Under the pieces are notes generated by a model, which made no database searches, was not told where the DNA came from, and saw only the letters and a list, made by a program, of their open reading frames with translations. The translations under genes and the position numbers were made by a program. Shown here in pieces: positions 55,853-64,000 of a stretch of 64,000 nucleotides of DNA; the stretch's first letter is position 1; every line of letters starts with the position of its first letter. The stretch lies in the NCBI RefSeq assembly GCF_026385475.1, contig NZ_JANIDW010000001.1, positions 186,001-250,000 of the forward strand. Direction: 5' to 3'. The stretch comes from Bombella saccharophila. Lineage in GTDB: Bacteria; Pseudomonadota; Alphaproteobacteria; Acetobacterales; Acetobacteraceae.

Positions 55853-56746
55853 ATGAGCACACCTTATCCTGCTGAATCAGCTCCGACCCCCGTTATTGCT
55901 GAGCCATTGACGGGCCTTGTCCCTTTTGAAGGGCATGAGGGCCAATATCGCCTTGCTACCCCAACGAAAGAATATGGCCATCTTTATCCGGCCACGGTGA
56001 AGCAAGTGCATCATTGGACAAACCGGCTCTTCAGCTTCACCACGACTCGCGACCCCGGCTTGCGCTTCTCCAACGGGCAGTTTGCGATGATTGGGATTGA
56101 GGTAGAGGGCAAGCCGTTATTGCGTGCTTACTCCCTTGCCTCTGCGAATTATGAGGATCAGATGGAGTTCCTCTCCATTGCGGTAGAGAATGGCCCACTC
56201 ACTTCCCGCCTGCGCCATGTAAAGGTTGGTGATACGGTATTGATTGGTCGTAAGCCAGTTGGCACTTTGCTACTCGATAATCTCAAACCGGGGCGGAATC
56301 TATATTTCCTCTCCACCGGGACGGGTCTTGCTCCTTTCATGAGCTTGATTAAAGACCCTGATGCATATGATCGCTATGAGAATGTCATCCTCACCCATAC
56401 AGTGCGTGAGCGTGGGGAGTTGGCCTATCGGGATTACATTACCAATATCCTGCCAAAGCATGAGTTCCTTGGTGAAGATGTTGCTGCGAAGCTGAAATAT
56501 TATCCCGCTGTGACGCGTGAGGAGTTCCCCGTGCAGGAGCGTATCACGGCATTGATCAATAATGGCCGCATCTTCCGTGACCTGAATATTGATGAGCTAG
56601 ACCCAGAGCATGATCGTGTGATGATTTGTGGCTCCCCAGAGATGCTTGCAGATACACAAAAACTGCTGGAAGAGCGCGGTTTTGAGGAAGGTAATATGAG
56701 CCGCCAAGGCTCTTATGTGGTCGAGAAAGCGTTTGCAGAGCGGTAA
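55853..56746 (+). CDS. fpr: Ferredoxin--NADP(+) reductase
   Basis: A 297-residue bacterial subclass I FNR. FAD motif LLRAYSLASANYED, ENGPLTSRLRHVKVGD, NADP motif FLSTGTGLAPFMSLI, MICGSPEMLADT and the short C-terminal VVEKAF ending are all present. The first 40 residues are extra compared with E. coli Fpr. It exchanges electrons between NADPH and ferredoxin or flavodoxin. ATG 55853 follows GAGAGGAATA. A glutathione reductase gene lies 46 bases downstream. Confidence 0.94.
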   Translation: MSTPYPAESAPTPVIAEPLTGLVPFEGHEGQYRLATPTKEYGHLYPATVKQVHHWTNRLFSFTTTRDPGLRFSNGQFAMIGIEVEGKPLLRAYSLASANYEDQMEFLSIAVENGPLTSRLRHVKVGDTVLIGRKPVGTLLLDNLKPGRNLYFLSTGTGLAPFMSLIKDPDAYDRYENVILTHTVRERGELAYRDYITNILPKHEFLGEDVAAKLKYYPAVTREEFPVQERITALINNGRIFRDLNIDELDPEHDRVMICGSPEMLADTQKLLEERGFEEGNMSRQGSYVVEKAFAER

Positions 56747-56792
56747 AGCCGCGCTGTAAAGGCAGGAGTCTTTGCGGGGAGGAAGGCACGCT

Positions 56793-58184
56793 ATGCAGGA
56801 ATTGGATCTCTTTGTCATTGGTGCTGGCTCAGGTGGGGTGCGTTGTGCGCGTATTGCCGCGCAGAACGGGGCCCGCGTGGGCATTGCCGAACGCCGTCAT
56901 TGGGGTGGGACCTGTGTCAATCTCGGTTGTGTCCCCAAAAAACTGATGGTCTATGCTGCAGAGACAGGCCGTATGATTGAGGATGCCCCAGCTTTTGGTT
57001 GGGATGTCCAACGGCCTGAAACATTCGATTGGTATAGCTTCCTTGCCGCGAAAGACCGTGAGATTGAACGTCTAAATGGCATTTACATCTCTATGTTGGA
57101 GAAAGCAGGCATCACCCTTTATACGGGGGATGCCCGTCTGATTGATGCTCATACGATCGAGATTGGCCCTTCTGTCCTTGCACCTGATGCCCCGGTACAG
57201 CGCGTGCGGGCTAAGAAGATTGTCCTCGCCACAGGCTCGACCCCAATACGGTTGGACATCCCCGGTGCAGAGCTGGCCATTACCTCTGATGAGCTATTTC
57301 ATCTCCCAGAGCGGCCCCAAAAGGTTGCGATTATTGGCAGCGGGTATATTGGGGTGGAGTTTGCTGGCATCCTAGCCGGTATGGGCTCTCAGGTGGATTT
57401 ATTCTACCGTCAGACGTTGCCCTTGCGCGGCTTTGATGGTGAGGTCCGCGCTCATCTAAAAGAGTTGATAGACCTATATGGCATTACGCAACATCCCGGC
57501 ACGAGCCCCGTGCGGCTAGAGGATGTTGGCGGTGGTAAAGCTGTTCGCCTTATATTGGACGATGGCACGGCTCATGAGGTTGATGCCGTTATTATGGCAA
57601 CGGGTCGCCGGGCCGCTATTGATAAGCTAGGCCTTGATTCTGTTGGCGTAGCGATGGAGAAGGGTCATGTTGTCGCTGGGATTGATGGGCGGACGAATAT
57701 CCCTTCTATCTATGCGATTGGGGATATTCGTGATGAATATAACCTAACCCCCACGGCGATTGCAGAAGGCCATATGTTGGCCGAGCAGCTTTTTAACCCG
57801 CAAGGGCGCACATGGTCGTTTGAGACGCTGCCTAAGGCGGTGTTCTTCTCCTCCCCTATAGGGGTTGTGGGGCTGAGTGAGGAGGAAGCGGCCCAAAAGC
57901 ATGACCTCGCTATTTATACATCCACCTTCACCCCTATGCGCCAAACATTGCCGAAACGGGCCGGGAAGGTGTTGATGAAGCTGGTGGTGGACCGCCAGAG
58001 CGACATTGTGTTGGGCGCGCATATGGTCGGGCCTGATGCGCCAGAGATTATCCAAATGCTGGCTATTGCTGTAACGGCAAAGCTGACGAAGAAGCAGTTG
58101 GACCAAACGATTGCTTTGCATCCTAGCACTGCAGAGGAGTTCGTGACGATGAGAACCCCAACCCGTATGGTGGATAAGCAATAA
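56793..58184 (+). CDS. gor: Glutathione-disulfide reductase
   Basis: A 463-residue FAD/NAD(P)H disulfide oxidoreductase. It has the FAD site FVIGAGSGGVRCAR, redox-active GGTCVNLGCVPKKLM (CX4C), NAD(P) site IIGSGYIGVEFAGIL, GDIRDEYNLTPTAIAEG and C-terminal catalytic HPSTAEEF. The Cys motif and VRCAR-type start favour glutathione over lipoamide or mercury as substrate. ATG 56793 follows GGGGAGGAAGG. Confidence 0.93.
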   Translation: MQELDLFVIGAGSGGVRCARIAAQNGARVGIAERRHWGGTCVNLGCVPKKLMVYAAETGRMIEDAPAFGWDVQRPETFDWYSFLAAKDREIERLNGIYISMLEKAGITLYTGDARLIDAHTIEIGPSVLAPDAPVQRVRAKKIVLATGSTPIRLDIPGAELAITSDELFHLPERPQKVAIIGSGYIGVEFAGILAGMGSQVDLFYRQTLPLRGFDGEVRAHLKELIDLYGITQHPGTSPVRLEDVGGGKAVRLILDDGTAHEVDAVIMATGRRAAIDKLGLDSVGVAMEKGHVVAGIDGRTNIPSIYAIGDIRDEYNLTPTAIAEGHMLAEQLFNPQGRTWSFETLPKAVFFSSPIGVVGLSEEEAAQKHDLAIYTSTFTPMRQTLPKRAGKVLMKLVVDRQSDIVLGAHMVGPDAPEIIQMLAIAVTAKLTKKQLDQTIALHPSTAEEFVTMRTPTRMVDKQ

Positions 58185-58210
58185 GGCTTTATTAAAGGGG
58201 GGAGATAGGC

Positions 58211-60307
58211 ATGAGTTGGCCAAAGTTACAGCCCACAACTCTGAGTGCCGTTTTCTTCTCCCTTAGAACAACCATCGCCTGCTTAGTCGCTCTTGCCATC
58301 GCTTTGAAGATGGAGATGGGCGGGCCGCAATGGGCGGCTATGACGGTGTGGATTGTCGCCCAGAATTCTCGCGGGATGAGTCTCTCTAAAGGGCGGTGGC
58401 GTATTGCTGGGACCATGCTGGGGATGGTGGGGGGGATTGGCCTCATCGCCATTGCCCCGCAACATCCATGGATTTTCTTCTTACTTTTAGCAGGATGGGT
58501 TGGCTGGTGTACGGGTATTGCCTGTTTGCTGGATAACTTCCGTGGTTATGCGATGGTTCTCGCTGGCTATACGGGGGCCATTATCGCCCTTGCCTCAGCC
58601 GAGCAGCCGGACCATGTGTTCTATATCGCTATGGCGCGTGGCTCTTATATTTTGCTCGGCGTTGTTTGCGAGATGGTCGCGGGGATGATTGCTGTACCGG
58701 GGGCGGACCGTGCAGCACGGGCGGAATTGCAAAAGCGTATTGCCGAGTTGCTGAGCCAAACAGCCATCGCATTAGGGCATGTTTTACGACGTGATGATGA
58801 GGGGATTAAGGGGCTAACGCGGCTGCTTGGCTCACTGCAAAGTTTTAATGACCAGTTAGAGTTTATCCGTATTGATTCCCGCTTAGCAGGGGAGGATGCG
58901 GACCGCGCTTATGTCACGTTAGAGCGTGTGGCTCTTGTTCTTGCACGTGGGGTGGGGCTGCGCTCCCGCCTTGCTTCTGCCTCGCATATTCCAGAGCGTT
59001 TAGCCAAGGGGCTGGAGCGTGTTGCTGAGGAAATGGATGATCTTTCCAATTTATTGAAAAAAGATATTCTCCAAGTGGTCGCGGGGTTGGGGCGGCTGGA
59101 TGTTATGTTGCAGGAGAATCGGGAGGAATTAGACCGTTGCCTGCCGCTGAATGATGATGATTCCATCCAGCAAAGCATCGCCGGGGTGGGGGTGGAAGCC
59201 ATGTTGGTGGATTTCCGCTCGGCTGTGGAATCTCAATTTGCAGGGTTACAGAAGCGGCATGTCTCGGTGCGGCATCATATTCACCGTATTGCGGATGGGA
59301 GGTTGGCTTTTACCAATGCGGTGCGTGCTGCAGTGGCGATGATTTTAGGTGCACTAATATGGGAAGTAACCGCGTGGTCCTACGGGTGGGCTTATTTAAG
59401 CCTATTGGCTGTGGTTTGCGCCCGTTTCTCCATTATGGATAATATGATTTTAGTGAGTAAATCCTTCTTTTACGGGGCGGTATGGGCGGTATTGGCCAGT
59501 ATTATTCCCGTCTTTTTTGTGATGCCGCTGACTTCTAATTACCTGGTATTTTCTCTTCCTTTTGCGGTGTTGATGTTTCTAGGTGGGATAGCGTTACGCT
59601 ATCCCCCTACAGTTGGTATTGCAGCCTCTTATGTTAATTTCTTTCCTTGGGTATTGGGGTTGGATAACCAGGCGCGCATTAATGAGGTAGAGTGGTTTAA
59701 CCAATCCCTTGCTTTGCTTTTGGCGTTATGGAGTGGGGTGCAGATTTTTAAAACGGTGATGCCTTTTTCCGTTAAGCAAGCCTGGGCGCAATTACGACGC
59801 CAGCTTGTGGAGGAGATTCGCCAGCTTAAACAGCCTTTGCAAGGCCGTAAGCAAGCCCAAAATGACTGGACAAGCCAAACCACACAACGCATGGAGCAGG
59901 TCATACGTTTTGCAGGGAAATTACCCCAGCATGACGTTAACAGCATGGTCCGTGGGACATTGGCGGTGATGACAGTAGGACGGCATCTCATCACCTTGCG
60001 GGATTTGGCGTTGCAAAAGCGTTTGCCCGAAAATGCGCTACAAACAGGTGAGCAGATGGTAAAAGACATTATCCATCTGACAGAAGCAGGCGGCCATCTT
60101 CCGCGCTCTACTAGTAAAGCTTTTTTAGAGGAACAACAGTTCCTAATAGAAAAATATCGGCAGAGCCACGGCACGAGTACAACACGGCATGATCTAGCCG
60201 TGGGGATTGGCTCATTGCGGATTATTCATTTTGAATATATGGCGAGTAGAAACTTCTTCCGTAAGGAATATGAGTTCCTACTCGCACGCGGGCGTAACCG
60301 GGGGTAA
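58211..60307 (+). CDS. FUSC-family membrane protein (AaeB-like efflux)
   Basis: A 698-residue protein with two blocks of about six helices (about 10-165 and 355-510), separated and followed by soluble helical regions. The first block, with MEMGGPQWAAMTVWIV and GRWRIAGTMLGMVGGIG, matches the FUSC/AaeB group of aromatic acid exporters. No membrane-fusion partner (AaeA) is adjacent. It may export organic acids or antimicrobials. Spacing to gor is 26 bases. Confidence 0.85.
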   Translation: MSWPKLQPTTLSAVFFSLRTTIACLVALAIALKMEMGGPQWAAMTVWIVAQNSRGMSLSKGRWRIAGTMLGMVGGIGLIAIAPQHPWIFFLLLAGWVGWCTGIACLLDNFRGYAMVLAGYTGAIIALASAEQPDHVFYIAMARGSYILLGVVCEMVAGMIAVPGADRAARAELQKRIAELLSQTAIALGHVLRRDDEGIKGLTRLLGSLQSFNDQLEFIRIDSRLAGEDADRAYVTLERVALVLARGVGLRSRLASASHIPERLAKGLERVAEEMDDLSNLLKKDILQVVAGLGRLDVMLQENREELDRCLPLNDDDSIQQSIAGVGVEAMLVDFRSAVESQFAGLQKRHVSVRHHIHRIADGRLAFTNAVRAAVAMILGALIWEVTAWSYGWAYLSLLAVVCARFSIMDNMILVSKSFFYGAVWAVLASIIPVFFVMPLTSNYLVFSLPFAVLMFLGGIALRYPPTVGIAASYVNFFPWVLGLDNQARINEVEWFNQSLALLLALWSGVQIFKTVMPFSVKQAWAQLRRQLVEEIRQLKQPLQGRKQAQNDWTSQTTQRMEQVIRFAGKLPQHDVNSMVRGTLAVMTVGRHLITLRDLALQKRLPENALQTGEQMVKDIIHLTEAGGHLPRSTSKAFLEEQQFLIEKYRQSHGTSTTRHDLAVGIGSLRIIHFEYMASRNFFRKEYEFLLARGRNRG

Positions 60308-60336
60308 CGCCCTGCTTTTAGAGAGGCAAAGGGCGA

Positions 60337-60774
60337 TTAAAAGCCGTTGCCACGTGGGGCGACCCAGCCATTGCCTGTTGCATCGCCCATTTTTCCGCTT
60401 TGGATGGGGTTGCTGTCCTGATAAGCACTGCCGAAATGACCCAAATTACTCCCCGTGACAGAATCACGATTGGCCCGTAGATGGGCTTCATGGTCCGGGT
60501 CTGGCCCATTTTCAAACTCTGTGGAGGGCACATCCTGATAGCCAGGCGGTGGGGGACGATGGCCCGTAGCGTGGAAATGCTCACCACCATGGGTGGTTGG
60601 TGCTGTGGTTTTTTGTGTCGATTTTTTGCTGCTAACCTTGCTGGAGGAGTCGTCCTGATAAGGCGTGCTAAAATGGACGCTCTGCGCAACAGCGTGAGAG
60701 CTAAGAGTGGTGGCAAGCCCTAATGCCGCGAGTGTTGTCAGCCGCATGAGGGGGGAAGAAAAGCGCGAAGCCAT
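60337..60774 (-). CDS. Small secreted protein with three YQD motifs
   Basis: A 145-residue protein with a Sec signal peptide (RLTTLAALGLATTLSSHAVA, cleavage after about residue 30). The mature part is hydrophilic and low complexity. Three copies of YQD occur at 39-41, 79-81 and 118-120, each preceded by a small residue, about 40 residues apart. There are His- and Pro-rich patches (GEHFHATGHRPPPPG). I prefer this frame over an overlapping one at 60318-60716 because of the signal peptide and the AGGA upstream. I do not recognise the family. Confidence 0.65.
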   Translation of the reverse strand: MASRFSSPLMRLTTLAALGLATTLSSHAVAQSVHFSTPYQDDSSSKVSSKKSTQKTTAPTTHGGEHFHATGHRPPPPGYQDVPSTEFENGPDPDHEAHLRANRDSVTGSNLGHFGSAYQDSNPIQSGKMGDATGNGWVAPRGNGF

Positions 60775-61013
60775 ATGTGATTACGTCCTGCGTAGTAAAG
60801 CTACTTCTGGAGCGTTATACTCGCTATATGGGGCGTAATAATCAAGTTTTTTCAGAGAGAAAGATGATAGATGCGTGAGTGTGAGGCTGATTAATTTGTT
60901 GCAAACTCTACCATTTGCACAATATTTCGGCCATAAAATAGGGTGCTAACAGCATAAACATACCATTGGGGTGTGGTAAATTCGCCCCGTTCCCCATGTT
61001 GTAGGAGAGTAAG

Positions 61014-62390
61014 ATGCAGCAGTCAGATAGGCAGAGCAAAGCTTCATGGTCTCCCGAGAGTTGGCGTACGCGACCCATCCGCCAAGCCCCGCATTATGAG
61101 GACCAGAACGCTCTTGCCGAGGTTGAGGCGCGGTTGCATCGCTATCCACCACTCGTTTTTGGGGAGGAGGCGCGCAGGCTCAAAGCGCGGTTAGCAGCGG
61201 CTTCACGCGGGGAGGCCTTTGTCTTGCAAGGCGGCCCATGTGCGGAGAGTTTTGGGGAGTTCACCGGCGATATTATTCGCGATACCTTCCGCGTTCTGCT
61301 GCAAATGGCTGCCGTGCTGACTTTTTCAGCCAAAGTGCCTGTGGTGAAAATCGGACGCATGGCCGGGCAATATGCGAAGCCGCGCTCCTCTGACATCGAG
61401 ACACGCGATGGGGTGGAGCTGCCATGCTATCGCGGGGATAACGTCAATAGTCCGGACTTCACCGCTGAAGCGCGTAAAGCAGACCCAGCCCGTATGGAGA
61501 TGGGGTATTTTCAAGCCGCTGGTGTGTTGAATCTATTGCGGGCTTTCTCCCATGGCGGTTTTGCTAATCTGCATGATGTGCATCGTTGGATGTTGGATTA
61601 TGTGCAGCAATCCCCCCAAGGGGAGCGTTACGCGCAGCTTGCCAGCCAGATTGAAGGCAGCCTTGCTTTTATGAAGGCATGTGGTGTGGATGATAATGCC
61701 CCTCAATATGATGAGGTGGAGTTCTTTACCTCTCATGAGGCATTGCTGCTGCCTTATGAGCAAGCTTTGACACGTATTGATGAGACGACCGGGCGGCATT
61801 ATGGCCTCTCGGCTCATTTCCTTTGGATTGGGGATCGCACGCGCCAGCCTGATGGCGCGCATGTGGAGTTCCTCCGTGGGGTGGATAACCCGATTGGGAT
61901 CAAGGTCGGGCCGACCACCACAGTGGAGGATTTGAAAAAACTCTTAGATATTCTCAACCCAGAGGATGAGGCCGGTCGCATTACCTTGATTTCCCGTATG
62001 GGACATCAAAAGGTGCGGGAGCTTCTGCCGCCTTTATTGGAGGCTGTTTCCCAAACAGGCCGCCGTGTGACATGGGTGTGCGACCCGATGCATGGTAACA
62101 CCACGACATCCTCCAATAAGTATAAAACGCGTGCGTTTGAGCATGTATTGGGGGAGATTACCGGCTTTATGGATGTGTTTGAGCAAGCAGGGCGTATCCC
62201 CGGCGGGATTCATCTGGAGATGACAGGCTATAACGTGACAGAATGCACCGGCGGCCCGCGTGGTTTGACCGATGCTGACTTGCCAACATGCTATAAAACA
62301 TTCTGTGACCCACGGTTGAATGCGGAGCAATCTTTGGAGATTGCCTTCCAGCTCTCCGAGCGGATGGCGCGTATCTTTGCAAAAGGGTGA
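61014..62390 (+). CDS. 3-deoxy-7-phosphoheptulonate synthase, class II
   Basis: A 458-residue plant-type DAHP synthase, the first step of the shikimate pathway from PEP and erythrose 4-phosphate. Motifs: SPESWRTRPIRQAPHYED, FVLQGGPCAESF (metal Cys), KIGRMAGQYAKPRSSD, GIKVGPTTTVEDL and MHGNTTTSSNKYKTR. The 450-residue length and these motifs are unlike the 350-residue class I enzymes. TAGGAGAG precedes the ATG. Confidence 0.95.
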   Translation: MQQSDRQSKASWSPESWRTRPIRQAPHYEDQNALAEVEARLHRYPPLVFGEEARRLKARLAAASRGEAFVLQGGPCAESFGEFTGDIIRDTFRVLLQMAAVLTFSAKVPVVKIGRMAGQYAKPRSSDIETRDGVELPCYRGDNVNSPDFTAEARKADPARMEMGYFQAAGVLNLLRAFSHGGFANLHDVHRWMLDYVQQSPQGERYAQLASQIEGSLAFMKACGVDDNAPQYDEVEFFTSHEALLLPYEQALTRIDETTGRHYGLSAHFLWIGDRTRQPDGAHVEFLRGVDNPIGIKVGPTTTVEDLKKLLDILNPEDEAGRITLISRMGHQKVRELLPPLLEAVSQTGRRVTWVCDPMHGNTTTSSNKYKTRAFEHVLGEITGFMDVFEQAGRIPGGIHLEMTGYNVTECTGGPRGLTDADLPTCYKTFCDPRLNAEQSLEIAFQLSERMARIFAKG

Positions 62391-62444
62391 GCAGAACGGC
62401 CAGCCCATCGCGTGCTGGCGGGCTCTTTATAAGGGAGTGGTCGT

Positions 62445-63623
62445 GTGAGCAGTTGGAATCAGGCCCTCAAACAGGCAAAAACCCCGCGGCAAGAGTTGGA
62501 GACGGCCCAGATTGAGGGGCGGACGGATGCGTATTTTTTAAGAATGCGCGATATTGTCCGCCAGTTTGGGGATAGTCGAGTAACCTATGCCGTCTTTATC
62601 CGTCGCCCGGTTGTGGCGGCTTATGGCTTGGCTCTGCGCTGGGTAGAGAATGTTGCCCAGCATCAAGGTTTTGCGGTGGAGATTACAGAGGTCCATCCAG
62701 AGGGGACATGGGTCGGGGCGGGTGACCCGCTCTTTTACCTTACAGGCTCGTTGGAGGCCCTTGCGCCGTTAGAGACATTGTTGCTCCAAAAAACAGGGGC
62801 GGCTTGTGTTGCGGCACATAACGCGTATCAAATGGCTTTGGCCTTACCCAAAGTGCCCTTCCTCGCGATGGATGCACGCCATTGCGCGGGGGCGGAGATG
62901 CAAGAGCTTATGGCTTATGCCGCCGCTGTGGGCTCTCGCGCCGCGCAGAAGGAAGGGGCTGTTGGCTTTATCGGCAATGCGAATCACGACACGGCACGCT
63001 TTTTTGGGCAGGAGCGTGGGCTAGGGACGATGCCACATGCCTTTATTGGCTATGCAGGCTCTACCTTGCGGGCCGCAGAAATGTATGTGGAACGCTTCCC
63101 CGATGAAGGTTTAACCGTTCTAGTTGATTATTTTGGCCAAGAGGTGAGCGATGCGTTGGCTGTCTGCCGCCGCTTCCCAGAGCGTGCAGCAGCGGGGAAT
63201 GTGAGTGTGCGGCTAGATACGCATGGCGGGCGGTTTTTAGAAGGGTTAGACCCGCAACGCTCTTATGAAGTGTTGGAGCGTCACACGCCGGGTACGATTC
63301 GGCGTTATCGCTCGGAGAAAGAGCTGCGTTATTTGGTAGGGACGGGGGTCTCTGCCGCAGCGATATGGCGGATGCGTGAAGCGTTGGATGAGGCAGGCTT
63401 TACAAAGGTAAAGATTATTGTCTCCTCTGGCTTTGGCATTGCTAAATGCACAGCCATGCATGATGCGTCTGCCCCGATTGATATTGTGGGCACTGGGTCT
63501 TTTCTGCCTGATCGCTGGTCGGAGACTTATGCAACGGCGGATATTGTTGCTTATGATGAGGTGCCACGGGTGAAGATTGGCCGTGAGTTCCTTTTGCAGA
63601 AACTTCAGGAGAGAGCCAAATGA
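62445..63623 (+). CDS. pncB: Nicotinate phosphoribosyltransferase
   Basis: A 392-residue NAD-salvage enzyme that makes nicotinate mononucleotide. Motifs: TDAYFLRMRDIV, FIRRPVVAAYGL, AMDARHCAGAEMQELMAYA, and the phosphate-binding IDIVGTGSFLPD near the C-terminus. GTG 62445 follows AAGGGAG. It overlaps the next gene by an ATGA junction. Sequence fits the nicotinate-specific group better than the nicotinamide enzyme. Confidence 0.92.
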   Translation: MSSWNQALKQAKTPRQELETAQIEGRTDAYFLRMRDIVRQFGDSRVTYAVFIRRPVVAAYGLALRWVENVAQHQGFAVEITEVHPEGTWVGAGDPLFYLTGSLEALAPLETLLLQKTGAACVAAHNAYQMALALPKVPFLAMDARHCAGAEMQELMAYAAAVGSRAAQKEGAVGFIGNANHDTARFFGQERGLGTMPHAFIGYAGSTLRAAEMYVERFPDEGLTVLVDYFGQEVSDALAVCRRFPERAAAGNVSVRLDTHGGRFLEGLDPQRSYEVLERHTPGTIRRYRSEKELRYLVGTGVSAAAIWRMREALDEAGFTKVKIIVSSGFGIAKCTAMHDASAPIDIVGTGSFLPDRWSETYATADIVAYDEVPRVKIGREFLLQKLQERAK

Positions 63624-64000
63624 TGGATGAGGCTGATAAAGAGGCGCAGCGCGCTTTCATCACTGGTATTCGCGGGGAAGTGAGCGAAGGGGAGGAGCCA
63701 GAGCAAGCCGCCACTGCCAAGCCGGGGGAGACTGGCTGGGTGGTGCGTATCCTCGACCAATCCGGGGCGAGTGCGGGTGATGATGACGTGGTGGAGGAGG
63801 TCAAAGGTTTTTTAGACCTCGCCCATGCCAATGCTTTTGCGCGTGCTTATGTGCGCGATAGTATAGAGCGGTGCCGTATCCCCGGGGCTGCAGAGCGCGA
63901 TGTGCTGGAAAGTTGGTTCGCCTTTGGGGAGAATGCTGAGGTTGTGGATGCTGGTGAGGATGGATGGAAGGCCAGCACGGAGCTGGATGATTTTGTCTCC
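63620..64000 (+). CDS. Unrecognised gene, 3' truncated by window end
   Basis: An open frame starts at ATG 63620 (or 63623), overlapping the pncB stop in ATGA, and runs without a stop to the last base (127 codons). The residues are acidic, beginning MMDEADKEAQRAFITGIRGE. A plausible domain core reads GWVVRILDQSG, then a helix EEVKGFLDLAHANAFARAYV. Translational coupling suggests a link to pncB. I do not recognise the family. Confidence 0.7.
   Translation, partial: MMDEADKEAQRAFITGIRGEVSEGEEPEQAATAKPGETGWVVRILDQSGASAGDDDVVEEVKGFLDLAHANAFARAYVRDSIERCRIPGAAERDVLESWFAFGENAEVVDAGEDGWKASTELDDFVS

Noticed and set aside
60318-60716. Overlapping 132-codon minus-strand frame near the YQD protein
   Set aside because: It lacks a signal peptide and ribosome site; the other frame has both.

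Overview
The window reads as chromosomal DNA of an alphaproteobacterium, most likely an acetic acid bacterium (Acetobacteraceae, perhaps near the Bombella/Saccharibacter group). This is inferred from gene order (mreBCD-mrdA-rodA; argS-SPOR-scpAB-tatBC-serS), an RNase E ending in a WWRR tail, a class II DAHP synthase, an SUV3-like helicase and medium GC. No rRNA gene fixes the genus. Almost all of the sequence is housekeeping. There is no integrase, transposase, CRISPR array or phage module.

Layout. 1-4784: two tandem paralogous outer-membrane barrels (the first cut by the window start) and an APC amino acid permease. 4838-10995: a small EamA transporter, a 325-bp spacer with several inverted repeats, a 1750-residue single-chain Type ISP-like restriction-modification enzyme, and tRNA-Arg(CCG). 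11062-16320: an alpha/beta hydrolase lipoprotein divergent from polA, followed by a divergent SCO-like thioredoxin-fold protein and a HAD phosphatase. 16373-22457: purD, xseA, a small Cys-containing lipoprotein and rne. 22458-23115: a long gene-free stretch holding the presumed rne leader and a plus-strand hairpin-terminator pair.

23116-32473: a Tat-exported amidase, a leucine leader peptide with attenuator ahead of leuA, the rod-shape operon mreB-mreC-mreD-mrdA-rodA, and a LysE exporter. 32558-43462: glyQS, a DUF2076 protein, a Rieske-FAD oxidoreductase, an AT-rich FemAB/GNAT-like gene, aspS, an RlaP-type nucleotidyltransferase, xthA and erpA. 43617-51810: dgt, argS, a SPOR protein, scpA, scpB, tatB, tatC and serS. 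nagZ and tatA, often found in related clusters, are absent here. 51991-64000: a conserved lipoprotein, the SUV3-like helicase, fpr, gor, a FUSC transporter, a small secreted protein with three YQD motifs, class II DAHP synthase, pncB and an unrecognised gene cut by the window end.

How it fits together. Cell-wall synthesis and shape (amidase, mre-mrdA-rodA), translation (four aminoacyl-tRNA synthetases and a tRNA), nucleotide and NAD metabolism (purD, dgt, pncB), DNA repair (polA, xseA, xthA), redox supply (fpr, gor, erpA, Rieske-FAD protein) and chromosome segregation/export (scpAB, tatBC) dominate. The accessory elements are the Type ISP enzyme, the duplicated barrel proteins and the AT-rich acyltransferase. 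The best candidates for undescribed biology are the 22458-22945 RNA region, the SCO-like protein with altered metal-site residues, the YQD-repeat secreted protein and the terminal unknown gene.
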